From positions 1 through 40,691 of the forward strand of contig JAQUME010000005.1 in the NCBI GenBank assembly GCA_028718245.1: a stretch of DNA of 40,691 nucleotides. The letters are read 5' to 3'. Positions within the stretch are counted from its first letter, which is position 1; each line of letters starts with the position of its first letter. Origin of the DNA: Candidatus Omnitrophota bacterium. Lineage in GTDB: Bacteria; Omnitrophota; Gorgyraeia; Gygaellales; Profunditerraquicolaceae. Positions 22,505 to 31,541 of this stretch are shown here, in pieces. The notes beneath the pieces are model-generated. The model was not told the origin of the DNA. It searched no databases and saw only the letters and a list, made by a program, of their open reading frames with translations. Both the position numbers and the translations under genes were made by a program.

Positions 22505-24418
22505 TTAATCGCAAAAACAAGGCAAAAGGCAGGGTTTAGCGCATGCCGCAACCCTCTTTCTTGCCCGCTGGCTGGCCTTTGATTCAAATATTTTCCTTAA
22601 TCCGTTTTTACGGATATTACCGTAACTCTCAAAACAGGTGGTCACCTCGCCATTATTAGCGATAAGCATGGTCTTGGTTATATAATGGCACTTCACATCG
22701 TCACTGGAAAGGGTGCCGCGGAAATATTTCTTTACGAGATTCAGGTTCTGCTCCGAATTACGCAACAGACTGAAATTGTCCCTTTTAAACCCGATTAATT
22801 CATCCACCACTTTATCCAAAACAGCCAGCCTGTTTTGCGGTACCCAGTATTTAACCCCCGTTTCCCTTTCCCTCATGACCAAATTATTGGAAAGCAGCGG
22901 CTGAAGCTGAATGGAATTAACGTTCAGGGATTTTAAAAAATTAACCAGGTCAATTAGCTCTTCCAGGTTTTCATTCAAGATTATAGATATTACATTAAAA
23001 TTTATATTTGGGTAGCTCTTTTTTAACGCGGAAAGCGATTTTAATCCGCCGCGGGTTTTTTCAAAACATCCCCGGGAACCCCGGATATCATCGTGGAGGC
23101 CGGGGGTCATCGCGTCAAGGGATATGCTTAATGACAACGACTTAGCCGCGAAATAGGGCAATAATCTTTTAATCAGCGTTTCATCCAGCTTAATGCCGTT
23201 AGTCAGTATCCCGACAGAGTAATTCCTGGCTTTCACAAAATCCAGTATGTCAAATATATCCTCCCTCAAGAGCGGCTCTCCTCCGGATAGAACAAACTCC
23301 TTTACGCCCCATTCTATAGCCTGATCAATAATGCCCTTTACCTCATCCAGGGTATATTCCTCTATCTTCCTGTCTTTTCTGATCTCGCAAATATTGCACC
23401 TGAGATTGCACCTATGGGTAATATCTAAAATTATGTATTCGGGTTTAAGGCCGGTTTCTTTTGTATCCTCCCCCCGGATTAAATCAGACATTTTTAGCGC
23501 GCGCATATGCTCCGCTATGTTGCCCGCTAAATACATTATTTTATGCAATGCAAAATAAACATACACCTGGAATTTTTGAAAAGGTTTAAGGCCGGCGTAA
23601 AATTTAATAAGCCGCCTGCCTGAAATAAAGGAGAACCTTGGGGCCTTAATAAGATTTACGATAAGCCCGAAGGCAAAAATGGCGCTGTTTGCGGTCTTTA
23701 TTTCCTGCAACAAAGGATGGTCTTGATGCATATGCTGGACCAGATAATTCCCTCTCCCGTACATATATGCCTGCCTTAAGAAAGAAATAAAATCCGTGTG
23801 GCAATCATGGCGTACTTTTATATCTTGCCTGTGGATGAACCTGTCCCCCTTCTTAAATAGACGCCAAAAGAAATCCAGGTCTTCTCCAGCTGGCAAAGGG
23901 AATAATTCGTTAAAGCCTTTAGCAAGATAATCCCGTTTAAAAGACACATTGCAGGTAGGAAAGAATATAGTATTGTCTTCTCCCTTTATCCGGACATTTA
24001 TCGCTCCGTCGCTTAATGATTGGCTGACCATCGCCTTGATATTACGCCTGTCAACATAAGTTTCTCCTCCGATCGCCGCGATATGCTGCTCTGCCCTATG
24101 CGCCGTGACCATCCCCTTAACCCACCCCCTATCCAGGAGGCAATCAGAGTCCGTGAAACCGATTATCCGCCCTTGCGCGTGTTTTATGCCTAAATTCCTG
24201 GCCGCTGCCGGCCCTTTATGAGCCTGGATAAAATATTTTAAATTGGGATTTGTTTTAGAAAGCTCCACGAGCATATCTCCGGTGCCGTCGCTGGACCCAT
24301 CATCTATTACAATGATCTCAAAAGAATTTTTGGCGTAATCCTGACCGGATAAGGAATCCAGGCAGGCCTTAAGTTTGGACTTTCGGTTGTATGCGGGAAT
24401 TATTATAGATATATCCAT
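22505..24418 (-). CDS. Fusion of GT2 glycosyltransferase and radical SAM/SPASM-like domain
   Basis: The 637-aa protein has two complete enzyme modules. Residues 1-230 are a GT2 glycosyltransferase: MDISIIIPAYNRKSKLKACL, IIVIDDGSSDGTGDML, AAARNLGIKHA, the DxD site GFTDSDC (D90, D92) and GEDLDFFWRL. Residues 240-310 are a linker with a hydrophobic patch. From about 326 a radical SAM barrel follows: DITHRCNLRCNICEI (C337, C341, C344), FVLSGGEPLLRED, GILTNGIKLD and LSISLDAMTPGLHDDI. The end carries VKCHYITKTMLIANNGEVTTC and AACAKPCLLPCFCD. No stop or frameshift signal lies between the halves. The ATG follows the ABC ATPase stop with no gap (TAAATG). The two activities probably act on the same carrier-linked sugar. 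Confidence 0.9.
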   Translation of the reverse strand: MDISIIIPAYNRKSKLKACLDSLSGQDYAKNSFEIIVIDDGSSDGTGDMLVELSKTNPNLKYFIQAHKGPAAARNLGIKHAQGRIIGFTDSDCLLDRGWVKGMVTAHRAEQHIAAIGGETYVDRRNIKAMVSQSLSDGAINVRIKGEDNTIFFPTCNVSFKRDYLAKGFNELFPLPAGEDLDFFWRLFKKGDRFIHRQDIKVRHDCHTDFISFLRQAYMYGRGNYLVQHMHQDHPLLQEIKTANSAIFAFGLIVNLIKAPRFSFISGRRLIKFYAGLKPFQKFQVYVYFALHKIMYLAGNIAEHMRALKMSDLIRGEDTKETGLKPEYIILDITHRCNLRCNICEIRKDRKIEEYTLDEVKGIIDQAIEWGVKEFVLSGGEPLLREDIFDILDFVKARNYSVGILTNGIKLDETLIKRLLPYFAAKSLSLSISLDAMTPGLHDDIRGSRGCFEKTRGGLKSLSALKKSYPNINFNVISIILNENLEELIDLVNFLKSLNVNSIQLQPLLSNNLVMRERETGVKYWVPQNRLAVLDKVVDELIGFKRDNFSLLRNSEQNLNLVKKYFRGTLSSDDVKCHYITKTMLIANNGEVTTCFESYGNIRKNGLRKIFESKASQRARKRVAACAKPCLLPCFCD

Positions 24419-27133
24419 TTATGTGTCTTGTATAGCCAGGATACCGGAAAAATAAGGGTATTTGCCCGGCAAGAAATTTATTTTTGAAGAAGACGCGTAT
24501 TGCAGTATCCTGCCGCGGTGATAAATGTCTGAATTCATTATTTTAAGACGCCATTGCGGATTTGATTCCTGGAGGCGCAAAGAGAGCCCCGGCAAATTAC
24601 GCGCGGGATCCTCCCTCAAACCGATAACCCGGTCATCTTCCTTCCCTCTCCACAAACAATCCCAGCTATCGTCGGTTTCGCCTGAAAATTCAGGGAAGGC
24701 CCCCTCCTCCCGGCCCCCTATCCAGCGGGAAAATCTCTCGGAAGACATAATGTTTGCCTGAAGACAATCTAATGTGATCTCCTTTTCTACGCCCAGAACC
24801 ACCTGCCAGGAAAAGATCCCGTTGTCCCTAAGGAGGATCTCCCACTCTTGAGATAAAGGCAGATCCAGCCATCTGCCAAAAATCCTCAGTTTCTTCCCGT
24901 CATTATAGACGACCTTCCAAATGGCAGCGGAGAAGGAATCATGCCAGCGCTTCTGTGAGCGTATTGAAGTGTAAAGCGCGATATTCTTGGTAAGCTCGCT
25001 CCCGTTTTTATAAAACCGCCCGCTTCCTTTATCAAATACCAATTTGATATCCTTATTTTCAATGGTGTTATCAAAGATATCCGCGCGCACCGTATTATTT
25101 TTACCAAAAACAAACCTTGCCTTGAAACATTCGTGCCTGCCGGGAGAAAACACCATATTCTCCTCCGGCTCAACCTTCTCCACGTGTAAAAGCCTTGCCT
25201 TGCTATAAAAATCGGAATTAAAAACTTTCACGAAATTATCCAATTTTTCTGAAAAGAACAAAGATACTCTGGGCAGCTTACCTGCGCGGTCGCTCAGCTC
25301 TGCCGGGCCCAGCCAAACGCATCTTTGCAGGAGGTCAACTTCTCGGTCGGTAAATTTGTCGCTGAATTCTCCAGAAGCGAACTCGCTGAAAAAAAGCTTA
25401 AAATCCCCGGGGAAAAAACACCGCAGGCGCTGCTGCTGGATAGCCGTATCCCGATCTACCTCCAGGTCAACATCCCAAGTAAAAGAAGAATCATCGCATA
25501 TATTGATCTGCCATATTTGACGGATCCCGAAATTATCCCAGCTTCCGCGGGCAGTCATTTTACTCTCGGACTCTTTTTCCAATTTCCAACGGCCTGAATC
25601 CGAAGAATGCCATCTCTGTTGCGCAAAGAACGCCGAATGCATGTGCTCCGCTTTGGTCAGGGGGATATTATCGAAAAAGAGCCTAATCCTGCCCTTATCA
25701 AATGCCAGTTTCAGCCTGCCGTTTGATATGGCGGATTCATTTTGCATTCTGGAGATGTGGCCGTTTATATCCCCTATACCAACTATTATTTTGCCGGAAA
25801 AACAGCTGATCCTGCCGGTTTGATCCGGGACTGCGGCGATGAGGGGAACGGCTTTGAACTGCAATATGCGCCCCGGGTTAAAATAATCGGAATTGGATAT
25901 GGAGCCCTGGACCGGATATTTCAAGGGCGGGTTTTCAAACAGCAAAACAGGCAGTTCTCCTGAAGCCGAATCCTGCTGATATACCCCGATGCAGACAGCT
26001 GTTCCGTTTTTGGAAAATACGGGCATCCAGCTCTTATCCTCTTCTTTTATATCCGGGAAGTCTCCGGCATCCTGATCAAGAACCCACTTATTATACCCCT
26101 TATCAAGGAAAGCATTAAAGTATACTTCCGGCAGCGGGGCTTCTTTTTCCGGCTCGATTTCCATATCCCAGCTGATCTCATTATCATCGCTTACCCGGAG
26201 GCTCCATATCTGAGTAAGCCCCAGATGGGGAAATTTACCTGTCGCCATAAGCATTCCTGCGGTATCCCGCAGTTCCCATTCTGCCTGGCTGGAATTATAC
26301 CACCTGCCGGAGAGCCCAAATGCGGTATAAATCCCCGAAGGAGCGGTGATTTGGTTTCCTTTCCAGTTCAATAATACCCGGCCGTTATTGAATACCAGGC
26401 TTAGATCTTTTTTCCTGATAATAGCGCTTCCCTTTGGGCTGCCCAGCGCCTGCGAATAAAAAGATGTGGTCTTGGAAGCATTCCCGTCGCTGACCATCAT
26501 CCCGTTTTTCAGGAATATCGCTCTTTTGCACAATTTCTGCAGCAAAGCCAAGTCGTGGGTAACAATGACCACCGTCTTGCCGCTCTCCTTTAGCTTGAAT
26601 ATTTCTTTGATGCACTTTTTCTGGAAATATTCATCCCCCACCGACAGCGTGTCATCGATAAGAAAAATGTCGGGGTCCATGTGTATTGCTATGGCGAAAG
26701 CCAAGCGCACGAACATGCCCTGCGAATAGCACTTTACCGGTGCGTCTATGAACTTGCCGATCTCGGCAAAATCAACGATCTTCCGGTGCCCCTTATCGAT
26801 CTCTTCGCGGCTTAAGCCGAAAAGCTCCGACTGCAGGAAAATATTCTCCCTTCCGGTAAGCTCGGGCTGAAAGCCCGCGCCCAATTCCAGAAGCCCGGCT
26901 ACCCTTCCGGAGACATTTACCTGCCCCCGGTCCGGGTTTAACATCCCGGCGATCAATTTCAAGACAGTAGACTTTCCCGCGCCATTCTCTCCGATTATCC
27001 CCAGCGTTTCCCCTTTTTCCATGGAGAAGCTGACTCCCCGCAGGGCCCAGAAATTCTGCCAGGAGGCCTTACCTTCAATAATAAACTTGATACGGTACAT
27101 CTCCCAGGCATCCTGAAATTTGATTATAGGCAT
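24419..27133 (-). CDS. Wzt-like polysaccharide ABC exporter ATPase with triplicated C-terminal domain
   Basis: The first about 235 residues are the nucleotide-binding domain of an ABC-2 glycan exporter: Walker A GENGAGKST (48-56), Q-loop LELGAGFQPELTGREN, signature CYSQGMFVRLA, Walker B IFLIDD (156-161) and H-loop VTHD. The usual catalytic Glu after Walker B is Asp161. The remaining 670 residues are unlike the usual 150-residue Wzt carbohydrate-binding tail. They form three repeats of about 205 aa (about 244-452, 474-677, 696-902). Each has an RW-x3-S-x5-W motif, then QIW/QEW, SWD or its variant, and NSD-x-Y-x3-R-x-L near the end. These are probably three beta-sandwich ligand-binding domains that select the glycan. 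The start is one base after the permease stop. Confidence 0.88.
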   Translation of the reverse strand: MPIIKFQDAWEMYRIKFIIEGKASWQNFWALRGVSFSMEKGETLGIIGENGAGKSTVLKLIAGMLNPDRGQVNVSGRVAGLLELGAGFQPELTGRENIFLQSELFGLSREEIDKGHRKIVDFAEIGKFIDAPVKCYSQGMFVRLAFAIAIHMDPDIFLIDDTLSVGDEYFQKKCIKEIFKLKESGKTVVIVTHDLALLQKLCKRAIFLKNGMMVSDGNASKTTSFYSQALGSPKGSAIIRKKDLSLVFNNGRVLLNWKGNQITAPSGIYTAFGLSGRWYNSSQAEWELRDTAGMLMATGKFPHLGLTQIWSLRVSDDNEISWDMEIEPEKEAPLPEVYFNAFLDKGYNKWVLDQDAGDFPDIKEEDKSWMPVFSKNGTAVCIGVYQQDSASGELPVLLFENPPLKYPVQGSISNSDYFNPGRILQFKAVPLIAAVPDQTGRISCFSGKIIVGIGDINGHISRMQNESAISNGRLKLAFDKGRIRLFFDNIPLTKAEHMHSAFFAQQRWHSSDSGRWKLEKESESKMTARGSWDNFGIRQIWQINICDDSSFTWDVDLEVDRDTAIQQQRLRCFFPGDFKLFFSEFASGEFSDKFTDREVDLLQRCVWLGPAELSDRAGKLPRVSLFFSEKLDNFVKVFNSDFYSKARLLHVEKVEPEENMVFSPGRHECFKARFVFGKNNTVRADIFDNTIENKDIKLVFDKGSGRFYKNGSELTKNIALYTSIRSQKRWHDSFSAAIWKVVYNDGKKLRIFGRWLDLPLSQEWEILLRDNGIFSWQVVLGVEKEITLDCLQANIMSSERFSRWIGGREEGAFPEFSGETDDSWDCLWRGKEDDRVIGLREDPARNLPGLSLRLQESNPQWRLKIMNSDIYHRGRILQYASSSKINFLPGKYPYFSGILAIQDT

Positions 27134-27134
27134 A

Positions 27135-27926
27135 TTAAATACGTTTTAAAACCATAGACTCGAGGCGGACCGACACCGCCAGACCGATAAACAAACTCGC
27201 GAAAGCCAGGCAGGTAACCCATAAGAATACCGCTGGCCCGGGCATCCTGCCGTAAAAGACAATCTCCCGGTAACAGAAAATAAACGGGGAAACCGGGTTT
27301 AAATTGAATACCCAGCGGAATTGTTCCGGGACCATCTCCACGGAATAAAAAACAGGGGTCACCCAAAACCAAAACATAAGCAGGATGCCCAGCAGATGCT
27401 CCAGGTCGCGCAAGATTATGTTGACTACGCTGAACAATAAGCCGACCCCGCAGGTAAAGAAATAGGTCAACAAAAAAAGGGGCGGCAGCAAAAAAGCCGC
27501 CGGGAGGATCCCGGGGTTACGTAAAAAGAATACCGGCAATACTATGCACCAACTTATAAGAAAATTCATAAAATAAGACAGCATAGAACTCAAAGGCAGT
27601 ATCTCTTTCGGCAGGCTGAACTGGTGGAGGACGCTTTTCTGGGCCAATAAAGAAGGGTTGGCTTCGGATACGGCCGAGGAAAAGAACATCCACGGTAAAA
27701 TACCGGAGAGGATAAATAAAGCAAAATCCTTTACCTCTGTCCTGAAAACAGCGGTGAATACAAAGGTGATCACCAATACCATCAAAAGTGGATTTATTAT
27801 CACCCAGAAAAGCCCTAAAACAGACCCGGCATACTTAGCCCTGAATTGCTTCCATGACATTCCCCATAAAGAGCGGCGGTAGGAATATATTTTCTGGAGT
27901 CTTATTATAATTGATCTCATGAACAT
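27135..27926 (-). CDS. ABC-2 type polysaccharide exporter permease (Wzm/TagG-like)
   Basis: The 263-aa membrane protein has six predicted helices. The N-terminal amphipathic interface helix YSYRRSLWGMSWKQFRAKYA and GLFWVIINPLLMVLVI are typical of ABC-2 permeases that export lipid-linked O-antigen, teichoic acid or capsule. Also visible are FILSGILPWMFFSSAV and FWFWVTPVFYSVEMVP. It would pair with the adjacent ATPase to flip a finished glycan across the inner membrane. The start ATG has a CCGGGGATACGG context; a second in-frame ATG lies two codons on. Confidence 0.92.
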   Translation of the reverse strand: MFMRSIIIRLQKIYSYRRSLWGMSWKQFRAKYAGSVLGLFWVIINPLLMVLVITFVFTAVFRTEVKDFALFILSGILPWMFFSSAVSEANPSLLAQKSVLHQFSLPKEILPLSSMLSYFMNFLISWCIVLPVFFLRNPGILPAAFLLPPLFLLTYFFTCGVGLLFSVVNIILRDLEHLLGILLMFWFWVTPVFYSVEMVPEQFRWVFNLNPVSPFIFCYREIVFYGRMPGPAVFLWVTCLAFASLFIGLAVSVRLESMVLKRI

Positions 27927-27941
27927 CCGTATCCCCGGAGC

Positions 27942-29267
27942 TTAGGGCCTTTTTGTTTTAAACCTGGATATCTCATCATCTATAAAACTTTCCCCTGAGG
28001 AAAGCTGTTTTGCTTTTTCCAGGCTCTTTAATGCCAGGTCATTTTTATTCATTTTTTCATATATCTTAGAGAGAGTAAGATACGCCTGCCTGTAGCGCGG
28101 ATACGCTAAAACCAGTCCTTCTACGATCTGCTGCGCCTTAACTGATCCCCCAATGCCGTTCAGCGCGTAGGCATAATTATTCAACAAGACGGGGTCAGCG
28201 GGAAATTTTTCTAATTTTTCCCCGCTATATTTTATTTCCTGCCGGTATTCACTAAGGGCCTGATCAGGCTTTCCTAAAACAATGTAAATATCGGCGATAT
28301 CATTGTGCATATTGGGATAATCATTTTTTAGCGCGCCCAGCTTTCTATATCCCTCAAGCGCCTGAGCGGACATTTTATTATCCCGGTAAACGCTGGCCAG
28401 GCTGTATACATAATCGGCGTTCTCCGGAGCAAGGCTGACTGCCCTCTCTAAATAAGGGATGGCTTCTGAATAGCGTTCAAGCCGCATCAATAATAACCCA
28501 AGGTCATTTAAGGCGGCTGGATCGCTGGCATCCAAAGAGACTGTCTTTTGCGCATAAAACAGGGACTTATCCATATCTCTTTTATACAGATAAATATCGG
28601 AAAGCAATTTATAGGCCTGGTTGAACTGCGGATCTATCCCGAGAGATTTGTTCAGGTAAATTTCCGCTTTATCGTAATCCCCGTCGGCAAGATAATAATA
28701 GCCCAGCGTATAATACGCCAGGGCGTTTCCCGGACACGAGACAAAGAGATTCTCCAAGAGGAGGATCGCTTCCCCGCTCTTCTTCGCCAGGAACAATTCC
28801 GTGCTCTTATTTAAGGCGTCGGCAAGGTAGGCATAGCAGCAGCTTTTGAATGACTCTATTAATTTCTGGTCCGAAGGGATCCCCTTCTGCCCCTGGAGTA
28901 AAACCTTCAGGGCCTCCTCATAATTTGCCTCCTCATAATATACATGGGCTAAAGAATCGTATGCCCTGGCATAAAGAGGATTTATCGAGAGCACTTTTTT
29001 GTATTCCCGGGCCGCTCCCTGATAATCCCCGCTTTCCCTGTAGACATCCGCCAATCCCAGATGCGCCATCCAGGACCCGGGATCCATCCTTATAGAGTTC
29101 TTATAAGAGGCGGCTGCTTTCTGGTAATCCATCTGTTCAAAATAATAATTACCCCGGTTGCAGAAGAATGCCGCCAGCTTCCCCCATGCCAGGAATGCGA
29201 AAGCCCCCAACAAAACTACAAGCAGTAAATATCCGATCACCTTTCTCGCCGCCGGTTTCTTCACCAT
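27942..29267 (-). CDS. Membrane-anchored TPR-repeat protein
   Basis: The 441-aa protein has one N-terminal membrane helix (about 11-28, VIGYLLLVVLLGAFAFLAW). About ten tetratricopeptide repeats cover roughly 38-430, for example YYFEQMDYQKAAASYKNSIR, YRESGDYQGAAREYKKVLSI, YLADGDYDKAEIYLNKSLGI and LMRLERYSEAIPYLERAVSL. TPR superhelices bind proteins or peptides. It sits between the flavoprotein and exporter genes and is probably an assembly factor for glycan synthesis or export in the periplasm, since the domain follows a single anchor with positive residues before it. No catalytic domain is seen. It overlaps the flavoprotein gene by 7 nt. Confidence 0.85.
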   Translation of the reverse strand: MVKKPAARKVIGYLLLVVLLGAFAFLAWGKLAAFFCNRGNYYFEQMDYQKAAASYKNSIRMDPGSWMAHLGLADVYRESGDYQGAAREYKKVLSINPLYARAYDSLAHVYYEEANYEEALKVLLQGQKGIPSDQKLIESFKSCCYAYLADALNKSTELFLAKKSGEAILLLENLFVSCPGNALAYYTLGYYYLADGDYDKAEIYLNKSLGIDPQFNQAYKLLSDIYLYKRDMDKSLFYAQKTVSLDASDPAALNDLGLLLMRLERYSEAIPYLERAVSLAPENADYVYSLASVYRDNKMSAQALEGYRKLGALKNDYPNMHNDIADIYIVLGKPDQALSEYRQEIKYSGEKLEKFPADPVLLNNYAYALNGIGGSVKAQQIVEGLVLAYPRYRQAYLTLSKIYEKMNKNDLALKSLEKAKQLSSGESFIDDEISRFKTKRP

Positions 29268-30565
29268 AATTTTATCTCCCCTGCCGCCCTCCTGCCGTCA
29301 AGTATCGCCTCTTCCATAGACAAATACTGCCAGCTTCCGTAACGGCCGCAGGCAATTATATTGCTGGCTGATAAGAATTCTTTTATTGCCGTAGTTGCCC
29401 GGAAATAATTCCGGTCGTAAATAGGATAGCCGTATTTAATATCATTTACATCCAGGACCGATACCCTGTTTTTTTTGGTCAAGGTACCGGAGCGGTACAG
29501 GTCCGCTAAAACCTGCTTAACGATCTTTTTCCTGTCAATCGGCCTGTTTTCTGAATAGGAAACTTCGGTGTATAAAGAGCTTCTGCCGCCGGGTGCGTTA
29601 TTATTGGAAAAGTTGTGGAAGAACCCGACCCTGAAAAAAATGGTTTCTTTTTGCGGGAAATATGTCCAGTGCTTTCTATCCTGGCAGCTCCCCTCTACGC
29701 CGAGATTCAGGTTAAAGATCGAATTCCAGCGCAGCTTCTTAAGGCTCTTAAGGATCTTTCCGGGCAAGGGGTTAGCTATCTTCATCAATTCGGGCAAAGG
29801 TATTGTCAACACCAGGGTATCAAACCTTTCCTTGCCGCGGCCTTTGATGGTTATTTCCTTCTTTTTAAGATCGATCGAACTAACATAACAACCCTTGGAA
29901 ATCCCGCCTACCTCTTTTTCAAATGCCCGGGAGAGCCGGTCAATCCCCCCTTTCACGGGATACCAGAAATTTGCATTATAACCAAAATGATTCCGGCTTC
30001 CCGCCAGGAATCCGTCAATTATATCGGACAGGCTTGGCTGAGGGATAAATTTATCCGACCATGGACAACCTATCCGGTTTAAAGAGGTTGCCCAGAATTT
30101 TCTGTTATAAGGGACCATAAAATGCCTGGCTATACCTTTGCCAAAAGTAGTATTTATCCATTTCAGAAAATTTTCCTGGATATTGACCGGCCGGGGTAAT
30201 TTAGCGGCATAAATGAATTCCAGCAGGCATTCCATGGCTATCTGCCTGGGTAAAGCCCCCAGGTTGGCCTGAAAGGGATAACGGATAAAGATACCGGAAT
30301 TATTGATCCAGGCATTTCTTTCATGCTGCGCCAGATTTCCCTTTAATAACCTTGCGGCCAATTTCAGCGTATAGTTATTCCGGAAATGTAGGAGGTGGCC
30401 GCAATAATCAAAAACAAAATCCCCTGCCTGTTTAGAACGGCATAATCCCCCTACTGTATTTTCCTTTTCAAATACAGCGCCTCCCAGCCCCCTTTTTTTA
30501 AGATGCCAGGCGGCGCTTAAACCGGCCAATCCCGCCCCCAAAATAATGATCTTTTTCTCAGGCAT
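29261..30565 (-). CDS. FAD-dependent UDP-galactopyranose mutase-like / amine oxidase-fold protein
   Basis: The 434-aa protein starts with a dinucleotide-binding motif, KIIILGAGLAGLSAAWHLKK, then VFEKENTVGGLC and FDYCGHLLHF. These are shared by UDP-galactopyranose mutases and protoporphyrinogen-oxidase-like flavoproteins. The C-terminus has NIIACGRYGSWQYLSMEEAIL, the FAD-closing motif. In a glycan locus, formation of a furanose sugar or a sugar oxidation is plausible, but the protein also resembles flavoproteins annotated only as NAD(P)-binding. I did not see a diagnostic UGM arginine pair with confidence, so the substrate is left open. It overlaps the WecA-like gene by 8 nt. Confidence 0.8.
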   Translation of the reverse strand: MPEKKIIILGAGLAGLSAAWHLKKRGLGGAVFEKENTVGGLCRSKQAGDFVFDYCGHLLHFRNNYTLKLAARLLKGNLAQHERNAWINNSGIFIRYPFQANLGALPRQIAMECLLEFIYAAKLPRPVNIQENFLKWINTTFGKGIARHFMVPYNRKFWATSLNRIGCPWSDKFIPQPSLSDIIDGFLAGSRNHFGYNANFWYPVKGGIDRLSRAFEKEVGGISKGCYVSSIDLKKKEITIKGRGKERFDTLVLTIPLPELMKIANPLPGKILKSLKKLRWNSIFNLNLGVEGSCQDRKHWTYFPQKETIFFRVGFFHNFSNNNAPGGRSSLYTEVSYSENRPIDRKKIVKQVLADLYRSGTLTKKNRVSVLDVNDIKYGYPIYDRNYFRATTAIKEFLSASNIIACGRYGSWQYLSMEEAILDGRRAAGEIKLW

Positions 30566-31541
30566 TTGATTCTATCTTAACCAATCCCAGGAATATACCG
30601 GTGCTGAACAGAAAAACAGCTATAATGATGCCCGCTGCGGAGAGGTCGCTTACCCTTGTCAGAAGGATACCGCAGCCGGCAAAGACAGAGGATAATAAAT
30701 ACATGGCCGAGATCGTTTGCGCCTTTGAAAAACCCAGAGCGCCCATCTTTAAGGCGATATGGTCATTGCTTTTCTTAAAAGGGGGCCTCCTCTTGATTAT
30801 CCTGAATATAATAAGCAACAGTGTATCCATGATGGGCAGACCGAGGATGACCACCGGGCTAAGCAGCGCGAAGGCATTGCTGCTTGAAGCATAATGGGTG
30901 ATTAAGGCGATACAGGAGATGAGCATTCCCAGAAAATGACTGCCGGAATTGCCCAGATAAGCCCTTGCCGGAGGGAGGTTAAAGATCAGGAAACCCGCAC
31001 TTGAGGCGCAGAGTACCAGGCTTAAGATCTGTACGTTTAGATCCGCGCTTAAAAAACCTATCCACAGAAATGCGCTGCCGACGATAAGCGCAGTTCCGGC
31101 AGCCAGGCCATCCATAATATCCAGCAGATTAAAGGCGTTGGTCAGGCCCAGGATCCAGAAAAAAGTAATTACGGCATTACCCCAAAACCCGAAATAAACA
31201 ATATCGGTCCTTATGCCGGATAAGATCAATAGAGCGGCGCAAAATGACTGGACCAGGAATTTCTGTGTTATAGACAATTCTCTTAAATCATCCACTACCC
31301 CGAAGAATAATACCAGGCCGCAGGCAAAGATTACCGTTAATATCTTAAGCGGAGAAAGGCCGAACATAAAAACAGCCAAAGCTGAAGAAAAAACAAAAGC
31401 CAGCCCTATCCCCGCTCCTCCCACCAAAGGGATATTCCCTGTTATAAGTATTTTACGCCTCAAGGAAAACCTTGTCAGTAAAAATGTACAAAGCATGCTG
31501 GAGATCAGGGCGGCGGTAAGGATGATCAGGTATTTAAGCAT
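30558..31541 (-). CDS. WecA/MraY-family polyprenyl-phosphate sugar-1-phosphate transferase
   Basis: The 327-aa, about ten-helix protein would start glycan synthesis by moving a sugar-1-phosphate from UDP-sugar to polyprenyl phosphate. Family motifs are visible: VVDDLRELSITQKF (DD84-85 and the K), NAFNLLDIMDGLAAG (N135, D141, D144), and a His in SNDHIALK (H261). The usual Mg-binding GDSGS reads LGNSGSHFLG, so Asn198 stands where Asp is expected. The HxHH loop is reduced to a single His. Activity may be altered, or this may be a subgroup trait. It lies second in the locus, right for an initiating enzyme. Confidence 0.88.
   Translation of the reverse strand: MLKYLIILTAALISSMLCTFLLTRFSLRRKILITGNIPLVGGAGIGLAFVFSSALAVFMFGLSPLKILTVIFACGLVLFFGVVDDLRELSITQKFLVQSFCAALLILSGIRTDIVYFGFWGNAVITFFWILGLTNAFNLLDIMDGLAAGTALIVGSAFLWIGFLSADLNVQILSLVLCASSAGFLIFNLPPARAYLGNSGSHFLGMLISCIALITHYASSSNAFALLSPVVILGLPIMDTLLLIIFRIIKRRPPFKKSNDHIALKMGALGFSKAQTISAMYLLSSVFAGCGILLTRVSDLSAAGIIIAVFLFSTGIFLGLVKIESNA

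Noticed and set aside
12072-24418. RiPP biosynthetic cluster with a precursor peptide
   Set aside because: SPASM-type enzymes suggested it, but gaps between genes are at most about 15 nt and no short Cys/Gly-rich ORF with an RBS is present.
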